64,000 bases of DNA from Lacipirellula parvula (GCF_009177095.1 NZ_AP021861.1:3516501-3580500), one strand, 5' to 3'. Counted from the stretch's first letter, positions 9,501 to 18,562 are shown. Notes: a model not told the origin generated them from the letters alone. Translations and numbers: made by a program.

Positions 9501-12367
9501 TGCAACTATCGGCCATGTCTGGCCGCCTTGGCTTGCAGCGGTTAATGGAGACGTGCGACTTCACAGGCGCGCGGGTGCTTCCGGCAGAAATCCTCGCTAG
9601 TCAAATCAGCGGCAAGAGATATCGCGCAGACGAAGGAGCCGAATCGAGCGTTTCGAATCAGCGCGGACATCGCAGCGAGTTCATTCAATGCGAACTGACG
9701 CGAGAACCAATCCTGGCAAGCGAGTCGGTCGTCAGCGACGTCAGCGGTCGCAACGTTCGATACGATGCGACCGTCGTTTCCGAAAAACCGCCTCACCGGC
9801 AAGGCGCCAGCGACGAAGCGGTTCAATGCGACGCCACCGGCCGGCGCCTGCTCGTTGACGAGGCAAAACAGTCGGCGGCGTCGGGTCGAATGGTCGACGT
9901 CGAATTGCTAGTCCCTTCGGAGGAAAGCGGCCGCCTGGCGCTGGCTGATGAGATGGTCGTCTGCGAGCAGTCCGGCAAGCGAATCTTGCCCGACGAAGCC
10001 GGCCAATCAGACGTCTCCGGGCAAACGATCTGCCAATCGCTCCTGTTTCGCTCGCCGATTGACGGACGCCGGGGACGCGGAAGCGAAACGGCAGTCTGCG
10101 AGTTTTCCTCAGACCGCATCCTCGCCGACGAGTTGGTCGTCAGCGACTATTCCGGCAAGCGGCTACGGAAGGATCGCGCCGTCGCGTCGCAGCTTTCGGA
10201 GCGCATCGGCGATCGCTCCGAAGCGGTGCAGTGCGAGTACACCGGCGTCATCGTTCTTCCCGACGAGGCGGGGCGATCCGCGCTCACTCAGAAACGCGCC
10301 GCGCTGAGGGCCTTAACGCCTTCCGAAAAATCGGGACGCGTCGGCGTCGCCTCGGCCGGGGAACTCGTTCGTTGCGAACTCACGGGCAAGCTGCTTCTGC
10401 GCGATGAGACAGCCGCCTCGGTCATCTCCCACAAAGTCGTCGATCGAGAACTGCTCACCCCCTCCGACGAAAGCGGCCGGCTGGCGCTGGCGGAAGAAAT
10501 GTTCGTGTGCACCGCCACGGGCAAGCCCATCCTTCCCGCCGAAGCGGCCCGTTCCGAGGTTTCGGGCGCCATCGTTCGGCGTCGTTTGCTGCAAGCGTCA
10601 GCCATCGGCGGACGCCTCGGCCTCGCAGAAGAAACCGTCGCGTGCGAGCTGACGGGCGCCAGCGTCCTCCGCGACGAGCTGTCCGTAAGCGAAGTTTCCG
10701 GAGCCCGTTATAGAAATGATCAATCGGTGGTTTCCGAAGTCTCCGGCCGCCGCGGACATGCTTCCGAGGGCGTCGAATGCGGCTACACCGGTCGCCTGCT
10801 CTTGCGCGACGAGGCGGCTCAGTCCGCAGTGAGCGGCAAGTGGGCGCTGCTTGCCGAACTAACGCCGTCGGAGAAATCTCAACGCTTGGGACGCGCGGCC
10901 TCAGGCGAATTCACGCACTGTGAAACGACGGGACGCCAGTTGCTCAGCGACGAGATCGCCGCCTGCGAAGTCACCGGCAAGCAAGTCGACGTCGATTTGC
11001 TGGTCGCCTCCGCGGCAAGCGGCCGCCGAGCCCTGGCCGAATGCTTGCGCTCGTGCGAAGCCACGGGCCAGCGGGTTCTGCCCGACGAACTGGCGCTATC
11101 AGACGCATCGGGCAAGTCGGTCCTCGCTACGCATCTACGCAAGTCTGCCGCCAGCGACCGTCGCTGCCTGCAAGCGGAGATGAAGCAGTGCGCGTTCACC
11201 GACGCCTGGGTGTTGCCCGATGAAATTCAAGTCAGTCAGTATTCCGCGAAACCGTTTCGCAGCGACGAAGCGATCGCTTCGGCGATTTCCAGCAGAACGG
11301 GCCATGCGTCGGAGTTTGTGACGTGCGACTACTCGCGCCGCAAATTGCTGCCCGATGAGACGAGCCCGTCGGATGCAACGGGCCGGCTTGCCGGCGTCGA
11401 TCTACTCGCCCAATCCGAACACTCGAAACGAAAGGGAGTGCAACTGGCAGGCGAAGTCTGCCAGTGCGAATCGACCGGCAAGAGAGTGCTATGGGATGAA
11501 ACTGCGATCTGCGCCGCGACGGGTAAGCGAGTCGTCTCGGAATTGCTCGTTTCGTCTGAAGCATCAGGCTTGAAAGGCCTCCCTGAAGCGATGGTCCGCT
11601 GTGAAAAGTCGGGAGCCCGTTTGCTCCCCAGCGAAACATCGCACTGCGAAGTTTCTCAACAGCGGGTCGATTCGCGACTGACGATCGCCAGCGGTATTTC
11701 AGGACGGCACTGCTTGAAAGAGTACGCGATCACCTGCAGCGTGACGCGGAAAACGGGATTGCCCGATGAGGTCCGTATCTGCGAAAGCTCTCAACTGCCG
11801 GTCGTCGTTTCCAAGCTGAAGCAATGTTTTGCGACTGGCAAGGTCACCAACGAAGACCTCATGTTACGCAGCAACGAATCAGGAAATTGGCTGCTGAAAC
11901 AGCACGCCCGGCAATCAAAGATTGTGCCCGGGTATTACGCCGCCCACGAACTCGTGCAATGCCAATGGCTGGAGGAAGAAATTCCGCTCAGCCACACCGC
12001 CGAATGCCAATGGACCGGATTGAGATTTGCCGCGAGCCAACTTGAAGCATCGCACCACTTGTCTGCCCTGAGCGATTTGATGTCGGGCAAACTCGCCTAC
12101 AGCGGCGGTGCGCACCTCGGGGACTGGCTGAAGCAGTTGCATCCCGAGCTGTTCAGCGGGCTCCACTCAGTGCAAATCGCCGGCTCACCCAAGAAAGGCG
12201 TCTACGCTTTCGTGTGCGAGATGCATCGCGCGTTCGGCTTTAAGAAACGCGTTGCCGCGTTCCTGGCCTCAAACCACGATCCGAAACGGATCATCGGCAA
12301 GATCGCCCTGTTCCGCCTGGAGCGGAAGGAGCTGACGTTCCAAGAGGCGGTCGCTGCCTCACAGTGA
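6596..12367 (+). CDS. SNF2 (RapA/HepA-like) helicase with giant 15-residue repeat array
   Basis: The 1923-aa protein starts at TTG 6596; an in-frame TAA at 6581 excludes earlier starts and AAAGG is spaced 9 bp upstream. Residues 60-520 are an SNF2 ATPase: Walker A DDVGLGKT (88-95), DEAH (182-185), TATP (219-222), and the helicase-C motif QRIGRIQR (482-489) after AEGVNLQ. This predicts ATP-driven movement on double-stranded DNA. Residues 520-890 are helical and unassigned. Residues 897-1818 are 61 tandem units of about 15 residues, [CS]xx[ST]G(K/R)xxLxxE. Every third unit from 1 to 55 starts with Cys, and a pattern of 12 units (180-182 residues) is repeated five times, with module starts at residues 897, 1078, 1260, 1442 and 1624. 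The last 105 residues form a separate domain. The gene has no partner on its strand. Role in repair, transcription recycling or defence is undetermined. Confidence 0.85.
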   Translation: MDASLFSRPPLRSTFEVTADRLKPAGNDEEFALHRAALEWSLADPIVIHSIEDVKSRTEWREGFAPFEHQVQNLITFCRCLPVTLLADDVGLGKTISAALILCELMKRHRISRTLVLCPSILCEQWGEELETKVGIFARTAKGADLDRELRGQCPVVVTTYESGVRRLASVPAGAFDMLILDEAHKLRNLHGTAQPPKMAQKLHKALEQRLFKYVLMLTATPIHNRLWDLYSLISCLTIAKGHKNPLGEPAQFSARYIADAPAARRLRDGTQEPFKEILRQYVVRTRRQDAGLVFPDRRVDLQSVAATSEEIEMQRLVAEHLDGMNGLLQTSILTALMSSPQALLAQLNNMAERNPFFAELRDAIRRLVDPNRNFAKAEGLRLIIQELREKRPDDWRVLVFTGRKETQAAIGRMLEREGVKFGFISGGEANANMRTIKQFMNDRPEVSVVVSTDSGAEGVNLQKCNVLVNYDLPWNPMVVEQRIGRIQRLSSVHRFVTVFNLCLAGSPEQRVVARLMEKLQTISATVGDIEAILETTYGESKDTAESFAVQVRRLVVESLSGQDVELAMKKTEASLEKGKQLLKKRAGELDRTLGRLDALHKTGPAAPKVARTEPRLPHRQFVERALAARGATLSSASNGVFLASYADRPNEELTFDEEIWRSRATDGVFQGRAPKLYLPGKPDFERLVQHWIDHASHRVKPADSACKAEAEQLATNWLTRIPQAQLTGVEYTPSARQFAGTATVKAAVHNAVDSYEKLIDAPIMANDGLVSETFRTDQAGYVNDALEPAGVAADIRSVVRSSIETDQDVIAFSDFYERRLREELAKTAGDAPMEKKIIGDFQPTIHGYVLSLEGNFRTSGQLVVKFSIDGQGDYEAMLEGRPATGEVVTAPAFANCQETGAAVPENCLTRCQLTRKLVLKHLLVESAESGKLGLKKLCQACQETGRLVFPDELARCEITGNRVARSTVQLSAMSGRLGLQRLMETCDFTGARVLPAEILASQISGKRYRADEGAESSVSNQRGHRSEFIQCELTREPILASESVVSDVSGRNVRYDATVVSEKPPHRQGASDEAVQCDATGRRLLVDEAKQSAASGRMVDVELLVPSEESGRLALADEMVVCEQSGKRILPDEAGQSDVSGQTICQSLLFRSPIDGRRGRGSETAVCEFSSDRILADELVVSDYSGKRLRKDRAVASQLSERIGDRSEAVQCEYTGVIVLPDEAGRSALTQKRAALRALTPSEKSGRVGVASAGELVRCELTGKLLLRDETAASVISHKVVDRELLTPSDESGRLALAEEMFVCTATGKPILPAEAARSEVSGAIVRRRLLQASAIGGRLGLAEETVACELTGASVLRDELSVSEVSGARYRNDQSVVSEVSGRRGHASEGVECGYTGRLLLRDEAAQSAVSGKWALLAELTPSEKSQRLGRAASGEFTHCETTGRQLLSDEIAACEVTGKQVDVDLLVASAASGRRALAECLRSCEATGQRVLPDELALSDASGKSVLATHLRKSAASDRRCLQAEMKQCAFTDAWVLPDEIQVSQYSAKPFRSDEAIASAISSRTGHASEFVTCDYSRRKLLPDETSPSDATGRLAGVDLLAQSEHSKRKGVQLAGEVCQCESTGKRVLWDETAICAATGKRVVSELLVSSEASGLKGLPEAMVRCEKSGARLLPSETSHCEVSQQRVDSRLTIASGISGRHCLKEYAITCSVTRKTGLPDEVRICESSQLPVVVSKLKQCFATGKVTNEDLMLRSNESGNWLLKQHARQSKIVPGYYAAHELVQCQWLEEEIPLSHTAECQWTGLRFAASQLEASHHLSALSDLMSGKLAYSGGAHLGDWLKQLHPELFSGLHSVQIAGSPKKGVYAFVCEMHRAFGFKKRVAAFLASNHDPKRIIGKIALFRLERKELTFQEAVAASQ
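9284..12049 (+). repeat. Coding tandem repeat: 61 x 15 residues in five 12-unit modules
   Basis: This is the repeat part of the helicase gene, residues 897-1818. Units such as CEQSGKRILPDEAGQ, SDVSGQTICQSLLFR and SEESGRLALADEMVV repeat every 45 bases. Unit-specific marks recur every 12 units: GH(R/A)SE in units 9, 33 and 45 (GDRSE in 21); 17-residue versions in units 24, 36 and 48; (V/L)D-x-(E/D)LL in units 14, 26 and 38. At the DNA level the units have diverged well beyond recognition as recent duplication. Confidence 0.88.
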
Positions 12368-12688
12368 ACGCCGCAACCCATTCAGTGCAAGGGAGTTACA
12401 TTGTTAGGCGGGCGTAGCTTTCGGCGATGGGTGATGGTCTTTCTCCGTACTGTGGGCGATCTTTCCCGTTCGAATGATCCGCTCCTACACACCGCCCAAA
12501 CGCCCATTTCCCCCGTTGCGGTCTGACGTAACTTCCGTATACTAAGCCGTTTACCCTACAACGACCGATCAATACTGGTCGCCCACGGGCACGCTTCTGC
12601 GAGCCTCAGCCAGCGGTCATCGGATGGCCCGGCCTCACTCGCGGCGATCAGACACATAGCGTTTTTTGAGAAGTACACAGGATCGATC
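12368..12688. other. Leader region of the rpmB-gatCAB operon
   Basis: 321 bp without a gene. It holds a good promoter at 12516-12543 and a leader of about 140 bp before the rpmB start. Confidence 0.5.
12516..12543 (+). promoter_or_regulatory. Sigma-70-type promoter for rpmB
   Basis: TTGCGG (12516-12521), a 16-bp spacer and TATACT (12538-12543) are close to the consensus -35 and -10 boxes. Transcription would start near 12550, leaving an untranslated leader of about 140 bases that could carry regulation. Confidence 0.6.
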
Positions 12689-12964
12689 ATGGCCAGAAAG
12701 TGCGAAGTCTGCGGCAAGGGCCCTCAGGTTGGTAACCAGGTCACCATCCGCGGTAAGAAGAAGTACCTCGGCGGCGTCGGTACTAAGATTACCGGCATCA
12801 CCAAGCGGACGTTCAAGCCGAATCTGCAGCGGGTCAACGTCGTGACCGCCGGCGGCGCCAACAAGAGCCAGCTCGTTTGCACCCAGTGCATCCGCTCGGG
12901 CGGCGTGAAGAAGATCGTCCGCGTCGCTCCGTTCAAGCTGCCCGTCGGCGCTGCGAAGGCCTAA
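12689..12964 (+). CDS. rpmB: 50S ribosomal protein L28 (bL28)
   Basis: The 91-aa protein starts MARKCEVCGKGPQVGNQV, the standard bL28 opening, and continues with KRTFKPNLQRVNV and a basic core. Cysteines C5/C8 and C64/C67 form two CxxC pairs, so this is the zinc-binding form. It is part of the large ribosomal subunit. It is the first gene of a tight cluster: gatC starts 5 bp after its stop. This linkage of bL28 to the tRNA amidotransferase genes suggests coordinated expression of translation functions. Confidence 0.97.
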   Translation: MARKCEVCGKGPQVGNQVTIRGKKKYLGGVGTKITGITKRTFKPNLQRVNVVTAGGANKSQLVCTQCIRSGGVKKIVRVAPFKLPVGAAKA

Positions 12965-12969
12965 GCCCG

Positions 12970-13260
12970 ATGGCGCTCACGCGTGCCGACGTTGAAAAGG
13001 TCGCGCTCCTCGCCCGGCTCCGGCTCACCGAACCCGAGCTGGGGACCATGACGGAGCAGCTTACCCAAATCGTCGGCTACGTCGACCAGCTTGCCGAAGT
13101 CGACACCGAAGGCGTTGAGCCGATGGCTCATGCGGTCGAGGTGACGAACGTTTTTGCCGACGATGTCGTCGCACCAAGCTTGCCGCGCGAGGCGGCTCTC
13201 GCTAACGCACCGCGGCAAAATGGCCGCGGCTATTTGGTGCCGCCGGTGTTGGGCGAGTAG
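12970..13260 (+). CDS. gatC: Asp/Glu-tRNA amidotransferase subunit C
   Basis: The 96-aa product begins at ATG 12970. It carries the GatC signature: DVEKVALLARLRLTEPEL near the N-terminus, then the connecting stretch GVEPMAHAVEVTNVFADD and the C-terminal LPREAALANAP...YLVPPVLG. GatC stabilises the GatA-GatB heterodimer, which converts Glu-tRNA(Gln) and Asp-tRNA(Asn) to the amidated forms. It is cytoplasmic and of normal family length. A hairpin separates it from gatA. Confidence 0.96.
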   Translation: MALTRADVEKVALLARLRLTEPELGTMTEQLTQIVGYVDQLAEVDTEGVEPMAHAVEVTNVFADDVVAPSLPREAALANAPRQNGRGYLVPPVLGE

Positions 13261-13280
13261 CGAGTCAGCGTTCAGCCGTC

Positions 13281-13338
13281 AGCGTTCAGCAGTCAGCCCG
13301 ACGGCGTCGCGTGCATGTCTGGCTGACTGCTGAACGCT
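13281..13338. repeat. Perfect 18-bp inverted repeat between gatC and gatA
   Basis: AGCGTTCAGCAGTCAGCC (13281-13298) is exactly complementary to 13321-13338 across a 22-base loop. There is no T run. It lies inside an operon, so it may attenuate or stabilise the transcript. Its CAGT-rich arms resemble the inverted repeat upstream of bioA. Confidence 0.7.
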
Positions 13339-13359
13339 GAAGCTGAGAGCTTGCCGCCC

Positions 13360-14910
13360 ATGTCTATCGTCGATCGACCTGCCAGTGAGCTTCGCAAATC
13401 GCTGGCTTCCGGCGAACTCACGTCCGTCGAACTGACGCAGGCGTGCCTCGATCGCATCGTCGCGCATGATCAGTCGATCGGCGCCTTTCTTCGCGTCGAT
13501 GGCGAGCGCGCCCTGGAGCAAGCGAAGTCCGTCGACAAGCGGCGCGCTGCGGGCGAAAAGCTCGGCCCGCTCGCCGGGATTCCAGTCGCGGTGAAGGACG
13601 TGCTGTGCGACTCGCAGGCGATCACCACGTGCGCGTCGCGGATGCTGGCCGAGTTCCGCCCGCCGTATGATTCGACGGTCGTGGCGCGGTTGAAGCAGGC
13701 CGATGCGGTGCTGCTCGGCCGCACGAACATGGACGAGTTTGCCATGGGCGGCTCGACCGAGAACTCGGCGTTCCAACCGACGCGCAACCCGTGGGACACG
13801 ACGCGGACGCCGGGCGGTTCGAGCGGCGGTTCGGCGGCGGCCGTCGCGGCGCGATTCGCTCCGCTGGCGATCGGCACTGACACCGGCGGCTCGATTCGTC
13901 AACCAGCCGGACTCTGCGGCATCGTCGGGATGAAGCCCACCTACGGCCGCGTCAGTCGTTACGGACTCGTCGCGTTTGCGAGCAGTCTCGACCAAGTCGG
14001 CCCGTTCGCGACGACGACTGAAGACGCCGCACTGTTGCTCGAAGCCGTCGCCGGTCACGATCCGCGCGATTCGACGTCGATCAATCGCCCGACGCCGGCC
14101 TACACAGAATCGATCAACAAGCCGCTCGCCGGTTTAAAACTTGGCATCGTGCCAGAGCATTTTGGCGCGGGACTCGATCCCGAAGTTTCTACCGCGGTGA
14201 AGTCGGCGATCGAAGTCTACAAGTCGCTCGGCGCCGAAGTGAAAGAGGTCGCCCTGCCGCACGGCAAGTATGGCGTGGCCGCTTACTATGTGATCGCTCC
14301 GAGCGAAGCTTCAAGTAACCTCGCTCGCTACGATGGCGTGCACTACGGCTTCCGTGCGGATCAATCGTCGGCGCTCGCGGATCTCGCCGCCGAACGCCAA
14401 GCCTTCGTTGCCGCGGGCAACGCCGCCGCGGCCGACAACGTCGACTCGCCGCTGGTGCGGATGTATCGCAGCACCCGCGAAGCAGGCTTCGGGCCTGAAG
14501 TAAAACGCCGCATCATGCTCGGCGCCTACGCCCTGAGCGCCGGCTACTATGACGCTTACTACCTGAAGGCGCTGAAGGTGCGTCGGCTCATTCGCCGCGA
14601 CTTCGACGAAGCGTTCAAGCAAGTCGATCTCATTGTCGGCCCCGTCACCGCGGGCCCGGCGTTCAAGCTCGGCGAGATGGTTGACGATCCGCTGGCGATG
14701 TACTTGGTCGACCTCTACACCGTGAGCGCGAACCTCGCCGGCATCCCCGCGATCAGCCTCCCGTGCGGGATGACTAAAGCAGGTCTTCCCATCGGCTTGC
14801 AACTCCAAGGCCCGCCGCTGGAAGAAGACCGCCTCCTCCGTGGGGCGCGGATGTTTGAAGCGGCAACTGATTGGCACACGAAGCAACCCACGCTTGCGGG
14901 GGCGAAATGA
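13360..14910 (+). CDS. gatA: Asp/Glu-tRNA amidotransferase subunit A
   Basis: The 516-aa amidase-signature enzyme releases ammonia from glutamine for transamidation. The Ser-cisSer-Lys triad is complete at K79 (IPVAVKDVL), S154 ([11 protein letters not shown]) and S178 ([10 protein letters not shown]), the same positions as in Staphylococcus aureus GatA. The start is ATG 13360; an in-frame TTG at 13351 is a weaker option. The stop overlaps gatB by 4 bp (ATGA), consistent with translational coupling in an equimolar complex. Confidence 0.97.
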   Translation: MSIVDRPASELRKSLASGELTSVELTQACLDRIVAHDQSIGAFLRVDGERALEQAKSVDKRRAAGEKLGPLAGIPVAVKDVLCDSQAITTCASRMLAEFRPPYDSTVVARLKQADAVLLGRTNMDEFAMGGSTENSAFQPTRNPWDTTRTPGGSSGGSAAAVAARFAPLAIGTDTGGSIRQPAGLCGIVGMKPTYGRVSRYGLVAFASSLDQVGPFATTTEDAALLLEAVAGHDPRDSTSINRPTPAYTESINKPLAGLKLGIVPEHFGAGLDPEVSTAVKSAIEVYKSLGAEVKEVALPHGKYGVAAYYVIAPSEASSNLARYDGVHYGFRADQSSALADLAAERQAFVAAGNAAAADNVDSPLVRMYRSTREAGFGPEVKRRIMLGAYALSAGYYDAYYLKALKVRRLIRRDFDEAFKQVDLIVGPVTAGPAFKLGEMVDDPLAMYLVDLYTVSANLAGIPAISLPCGMTKAGLPIGLQLQGPPLEEDRLLRGARMFEAATDWHTKQPTLAGAK

Positions 14911-16382
14911 GCGACGTTCCCTACACCACCGTCATCGGCCTTGAAGTTCACGTCCAGCTGGCGACGCAGAGCAAGCTGTTTTGCCGCTGCAGCACGCAGT
15001 TTGGCGCCGAGCCGAATACGCAGACGTGCCCCGTTTGCATTGGCATGCCAGGTTCGCTGCCGGTGATGAATCGCCGCGCGTTCGAGCTCTCGCTGAAGAC
15101 GGCCGTCGCGCTCAACTGCAACATCCCCGAGTTCACCAAGTGGGATCGCAAGCAGTACTACTACCCCGACCTGCCGAAGGGTTATCAGATCAGCCAGTTC
15201 GATTTGCCGATGTCGGCCGACGGCTATCTGGAAATCAGCGATCCGAAGGACAAGTTCGAGCCCAAACGCATCGGCATCATCCGCGCGCACCTCGAAGAAG
15301 ACGCTGGCAAAAGCGTCCATGACGAAGCGCACGGCAAAGCCGACAGCGAGATCGATCTCAACCGCACCGGCACGCCGCTGCTGGAGATCGTCTCGCAGCC
15401 CGACATGCGCAGCTCCGCCGAGGCGCGAGCCTTTCTCGACGAACTGAAACTGCTGCTGACCTACATCGCGGTCTCCGATTGCAACATGCAGGAGGGAAGC
15501 CTCCGCGTCGACGCGAACGTCAATCTTCATCTTGAGAAGGATGGAAAGAAGATCGCGACACCGATCGTCGAAATCAAGAACATGAACAGCTTCCGCGCCG
15601 TCGAACGGGCGCTGGAGTACGAGGCGCCGCGGCAGTATCGCGAGTGGCAAGAGACGGGCCGGCAACTCGGCGAGGCGCCGAAGCAGACCCGCGGTTGGGA
15701 CGACGTCGCCGGCGTCACGCGCGGCCAGCGGAGCAAGGAAGAGTCGAGCGACTATCGCTACTTCCCCGATCCTGACTTGGCGCCGGTGATCACCTCTGCC
15801 GCCGAGGTGGAAGCGGTGCGTGAGTCACTCGGCGAACTCCCCGACGATCTGCGCACGCGGCTCACCGAAGGTTACAACCTCTCACCCTACGACGCCGACG
15901 TGCTCGTGAACCAAGGTCGCGCGGTAATCGACTACTACCTCGCCGTTGCCGGCGAGTCGGGAGACCCGAAGCTCGCCTGCAATTGGGTCACCCAGCAGGT
16001 GCTCCGCGAATTGAAAGAACGCGAGCAAGCGATCGATGCGTTCGGCATTAGCGCCACGAAGCTGGCGGGATTGATCACTGCCGTGAATGACGGCCTGCTT
16101 CCTTCGACGCGCGCTCCGGAAGCGTTCCAATTGATGCTCGCCCAAGGCTGCGACATCACCGCCGCGCTCGCGGAGTTGAAAATCGAGCGGGTCGACGAGT
16201 CGGCCCTCGTCGAGTTGGTAAAAGAGTTGCTGGCTGCCAACCCGAAGACGGTCGCCGACATTCAGGGGGGCAAACTCCAAGCCGCCGCCTCGCTGATCGG
16301 TCAGGCGAAGAAAAAGAACCCCAACGTCGACCCGAACCGGGTCCGCGAGCTGGCGATCGAGTTGGCCACGGCCGGCAACTAG
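14907..16382 (+). CDS. gatB: Asp/Glu-tRNA amidotransferase subunit B
   Basis: The 491-aa subunit binds the misacylated tRNA, phosphorylates its side-chain carboxylate with ATP and receives ammonia from GatA. It shows the N-terminal [16 protein letters not shown], the cysteine set CRCS...[13 protein letters not shown] (zinc site), and [16 protein letters not shown]. The C-terminal 150 residues form the helical tail with a YqeY-like domain ([20 protein letters not shown]). It is full length. Its stop lies in the first base-pairs of a strong inverted repeat. Confidence 0.97.
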   Translation: MSDVPYTTVIGLEVHVQLATQSKLFCRCSTQFGAEPNTQTCPVCIGMPGSLPVMNRRAFELSLKTAVALNCNIPEFTKWDRKQYYYPDLPKGYQISQFDLPMSADGYLEISDPKDKFEPKRIGIIRAHLEEDAGKSVHDEAHGKADSEIDLNRTGTPLLEIVSQPDMRSSAEARAFLDELKLLLTYIAVSDCNMQEGSLRVDANVNLHLEKDGKKIATPIVEIKNMNSFRAVERALEYEAPRQYREWQETGRQLGEAPKQTRGWDDVAGVTRGQRSKEESSDYRYFPDPDLAPVITSAAEVEAVRESLGELPDDLRTRLTEGYNLSPYDADVLVNQGRAVIDYYLAVAGESGDPKLACNWVTQQVLRELKEREQAIDAFGISATKLAGLITAVNDGLLPSTRAPEAFQLMLAQGCDITAALAELKIERVDESALVELVKELLAANPKTVADIQGGKLQAAASLIGQAKKKNPNVDPNRVRELAIELATAGN

Positions 16383-16465
16383 CCCCGGGCTCCGCCCGGG
16401 GGTCGGTTTCCGTCACAGCAGACGTCGCCTCACGTAACGCCACCCCCGGGCGGAGCCCGGGGCTA
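16380..16465. terminator. 24-bp inverted repeat overlapping the gatB stop
   Basis: Arms 16380-16403 and 16442-16465 are perfect reverse complements. Each arm is itself nearly palindromic (CCCCGGGCTCCGCCCGGGG), so either one large or two small hairpins can form. The left arm starts with the T of the gatB TAG. There is no T run. It is either a terminator-like end of the operon or a repeat element; the core resembles the terminator at 18398. Confidence 0.55.
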
Positions 16466-16768
16466 GAGCGCGAAACGCCCACTTTTCTCGGCTATTCTCA
16501 CAATTTCCCGAATTCCAAAATTCTTCCCGTAACCGCCGTCGCGCCGCCGTTAAGTAACTGAGGCTCATCAGGCGCGAGTTCTTCCCGGCGGCACTTTTCT
16601 GGGGAAACGGCCCGCCTGCAGTCGCGATCAGACATGCGGAGAATCCAGGCGTTGCGGCATTGCCCGTAGCGCCTGGGTTCGACCGCCAGCGGCGTGCGGA
16701 CTCCTGTTCAGGCGTCCCGAAACATCAGCTTTGCAACACTCGTCTCGACATCTGGGAGTAACGCTACT
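16383..16768. other. Gap between gatB and a PEP-CTERM gene
   Basis: 386 bp with no gene. It contains the inverted repeat above and GGGAG at 16754-16758, the ribosome site of the next gene. No clear promoter was found. Confidence 0.4.
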
Positions 16769-18352
16769 GTGAACATCCGCAATCGATTCTCGCGCCTGCT
16801 CGGCGCGGGGGCGGCCCTCTGCCTGGTCGCCGCTCCGCTTCATGGAGCCAACATCTACTGGCAGGGGACGAACGTCTCGGGCAACCTCATGGGGCCCAAT
16901 TACACCGACGGCGTCACCAACAATCTCACGCCCACCGCGAGCGACGTCGTTCACGTCGGCGGCGGCGGAACGGCTTCTTACTCGACGCCAGGCACGGTGA
17001 GCCTGCAGAAGCTGCGCGTCGGCCACAATACGGTGGCGCCTGCCAATCCAGGCACGGGCATCGTCAATCTCAGCAACGGCGCCAAGATCGATCTGACCGT
17101 TGGCGGCGCCGGCGGCGCCAACGCCTCGTTGTGGGTCGGCAACGTGCAGAACGGCACGCTCAATATCGACGGCGCCGGCACCAGTGTCACCGCGGCCCGC
17201 TTCATCGCGATCGGCTACGGCAACAACGTCGCCCGTATGGGTACGGTGAACATCACCAACGGCGGCTCCCTGATCGCCACGCTGGGGAACATCAATCTCG
17301 GCGAATCGAACAACGCCATGAACGGCGTGCAGGGGCACGTCAACGTCGACGGTACGGTCTCGGCGATGAGCGCCGGCGCCGACCTGGTCGTCGGCGTCTA
17401 CGGCGCCAAGTCGACGTTCACGCAAACGGGCGGCCTGGTCTCGATCGACGATTCGATCGAAGTCGGCGCCAGCACGAGCCTTATCGCCAACGTCGGTTCC
17501 AGCTACAGCATCTCCGGCGGCACGACGACCCACAGCGGCAACTTCTTCCTCGGCCGCGGCGCCTCGGTAAACGCCACCGCCAACATTTCTGGCACGGCGA
17601 TCCTCAACACCGGCAACCGCTTCCTGATGGGCGCCGGCACGGCGACCGGCGTCGTCACCAACCACTCGGGCGGCACGCTCAACACGACGCTTGATCTCCG
17701 CGTCGGCGACTCGGGCAGCGGCGACACGACCTACAACCTGAGTGGCACAGGCGTCATTAACTCGACCACCGGCGGCATCGTCGGTCGGCAAGGAGCCGCC
17801 AAGTTCTTCCAAACTGGCGGCGTCGCCAACTTCAACGGCACGCTGTCGATCGGCAACCGCGAAACGGCCACCGGCGCCAACAGCGGCTTGTACAAGATCT
17901 CGGCCGGCGATCTGAACATTGCCACCGCGCTCAACGTCGCCAACAACGGCGTCGGCGAGTTCCGCGTCGTCGGCGACGACGCCACGATCGACGTCACCGG
18001 CAACATGCTCGTCGGCAACACGGCCAACGGCCTCGGCACGCTCGCCTTCGAACTCGAAACGGGCGACATCCTCTCGCAACTGGCCGTCACCGGCACGGCG
18101 ACGTTTAGCTCCGGCGCCGCGCTGGTGTTCGATGCGACGAATGCCGCACCGACGCAGAACGTGTATAATCTGCTCACCGCGGCGAGCATCGTCGACAGCG
18201 GCATCGCCTTCACCGCCCCAACGGGTTGGAGCTACCAGATCGTCAGCGGCGGCAACGGGCAGATCCTGCAGGCCGTGATGGCCGTGCCGGAACCGAGCAC
18301 GATTGGCTTGGCGCTGCTGGCGGGCATTGGGTTGGTTCGTCGTCGTCGCTAA
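16769..18352 (+). CDS. Secreted PEP-CTERM protein with autotransporter-like beta-helix repeats
   Basis: The start is GTG 16769 with GGGAG 10 bp upstream. The 527-aa product begins MNIRNRFSRLLGAGAALCLV, a signal peptide. The body is rich in Gly, Asn, Thr and Ala, with recurring short strands (NITNGGSLIATLGNINLGES, FTQTGGLVSIDDSIEVGAST, NISGTAILNTGNRFLMGAGT) as in right-handed beta-helices of PEP-CTERM and autotransporter passenger proteins. The tail AVPEPSTIGLALLAGIGLVR plus RRR is a textbook PEP-CTERM signal. It is probably a surface or matrix protein. A T-tailed terminator follows. Confidence 0.85.
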   Translation: MNIRNRFSRLLGAGAALCLVAAPLHGANIYWQGTNVSGNLMGPNYTDGVTNNLTPTASDVVHVGGGGTASYSTPGTVSLQKLRVGHNTVAPANPGTGIVNLSNGAKIDLTVGGAGGANASLWVGNVQNGTLNIDGAGTSVTAARFIAIGYGNNVARMGTVNITNGGSLIATLGNINLGESNNAMNGVQGHVNVDGTVSAMSAGADLVVGVYGAKSTFTQTGGLVSIDDSIEVGASTSLIANVGSSYSISGGTTTHSGNFFLGRGASVNATANISGTAILNTGNRFLMGAGTATGVVTNHSGGTLNTTLDLRVGDSGSGDTTYNLSGTGVINSTTGGIVGRQGAAKFFQTGGVANFNGTLSIGNRETATGANSGLYKISAGDLNIATALNVANNGVGEFRVVGDDATIDVTGNMLVGNTANGLGTLAFELETGDILSQLAVTGTATFSSGAALVFDATNAAPTQNVYNLLTAASIVDSGIAFTAPTGWSYQIVSGGNGQILQAVMAVPEPSTIGLALLAGIGLVRRRR

Positions 18353-18397
18353 CGACGACGAATCGCGGCAATCGCCGCGACTAGTTGACTCTTCATC

Positions 18398-18433
18398 ACT
18401 AGCCCCCGGTCGCTGACCGGGGGCTAGTTTTTT
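18398..18433 (+). terminator. Intrinsic terminator after the PEP-CTERM gene
   Basis: ACTAGCCCCCGGTC pairs with GACCGGGGGCTAGT over a 3-base loop and runs into TTTTTT. This is a strong Rho-independent terminator. Confidence 0.85.
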
Positions 18434-18562
18434 GCGCCGACGTCGCCGCATACTCACGCCGCTACGCCAAACTCCCGGGTCACTGCCGCCATGTGTTAAA
18501 CTTCAACTATTCACTTCGATAGATTCCCTCCCGCCGCCCCTGCAGTTCGCCTCGCCGCTCAC

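Noticed and set aside
9284-12049. Possible CRISPR array or satellite DNA because of the 45-base periodicity
   Set aside because: The period is in the protein; nucleotide units are diverged and the frame is open throughout.
16628-18457. 609-codon open frame on the minus strand opposite the beta-helix PEP-CTERM gene
   Set aside because: It is an Arg/Ala/Val/Gly-rich shadow of the GC-rich repeat gene, without ribosome site or motifs; the plus strand has signal peptide and PEP-CTERM tail.
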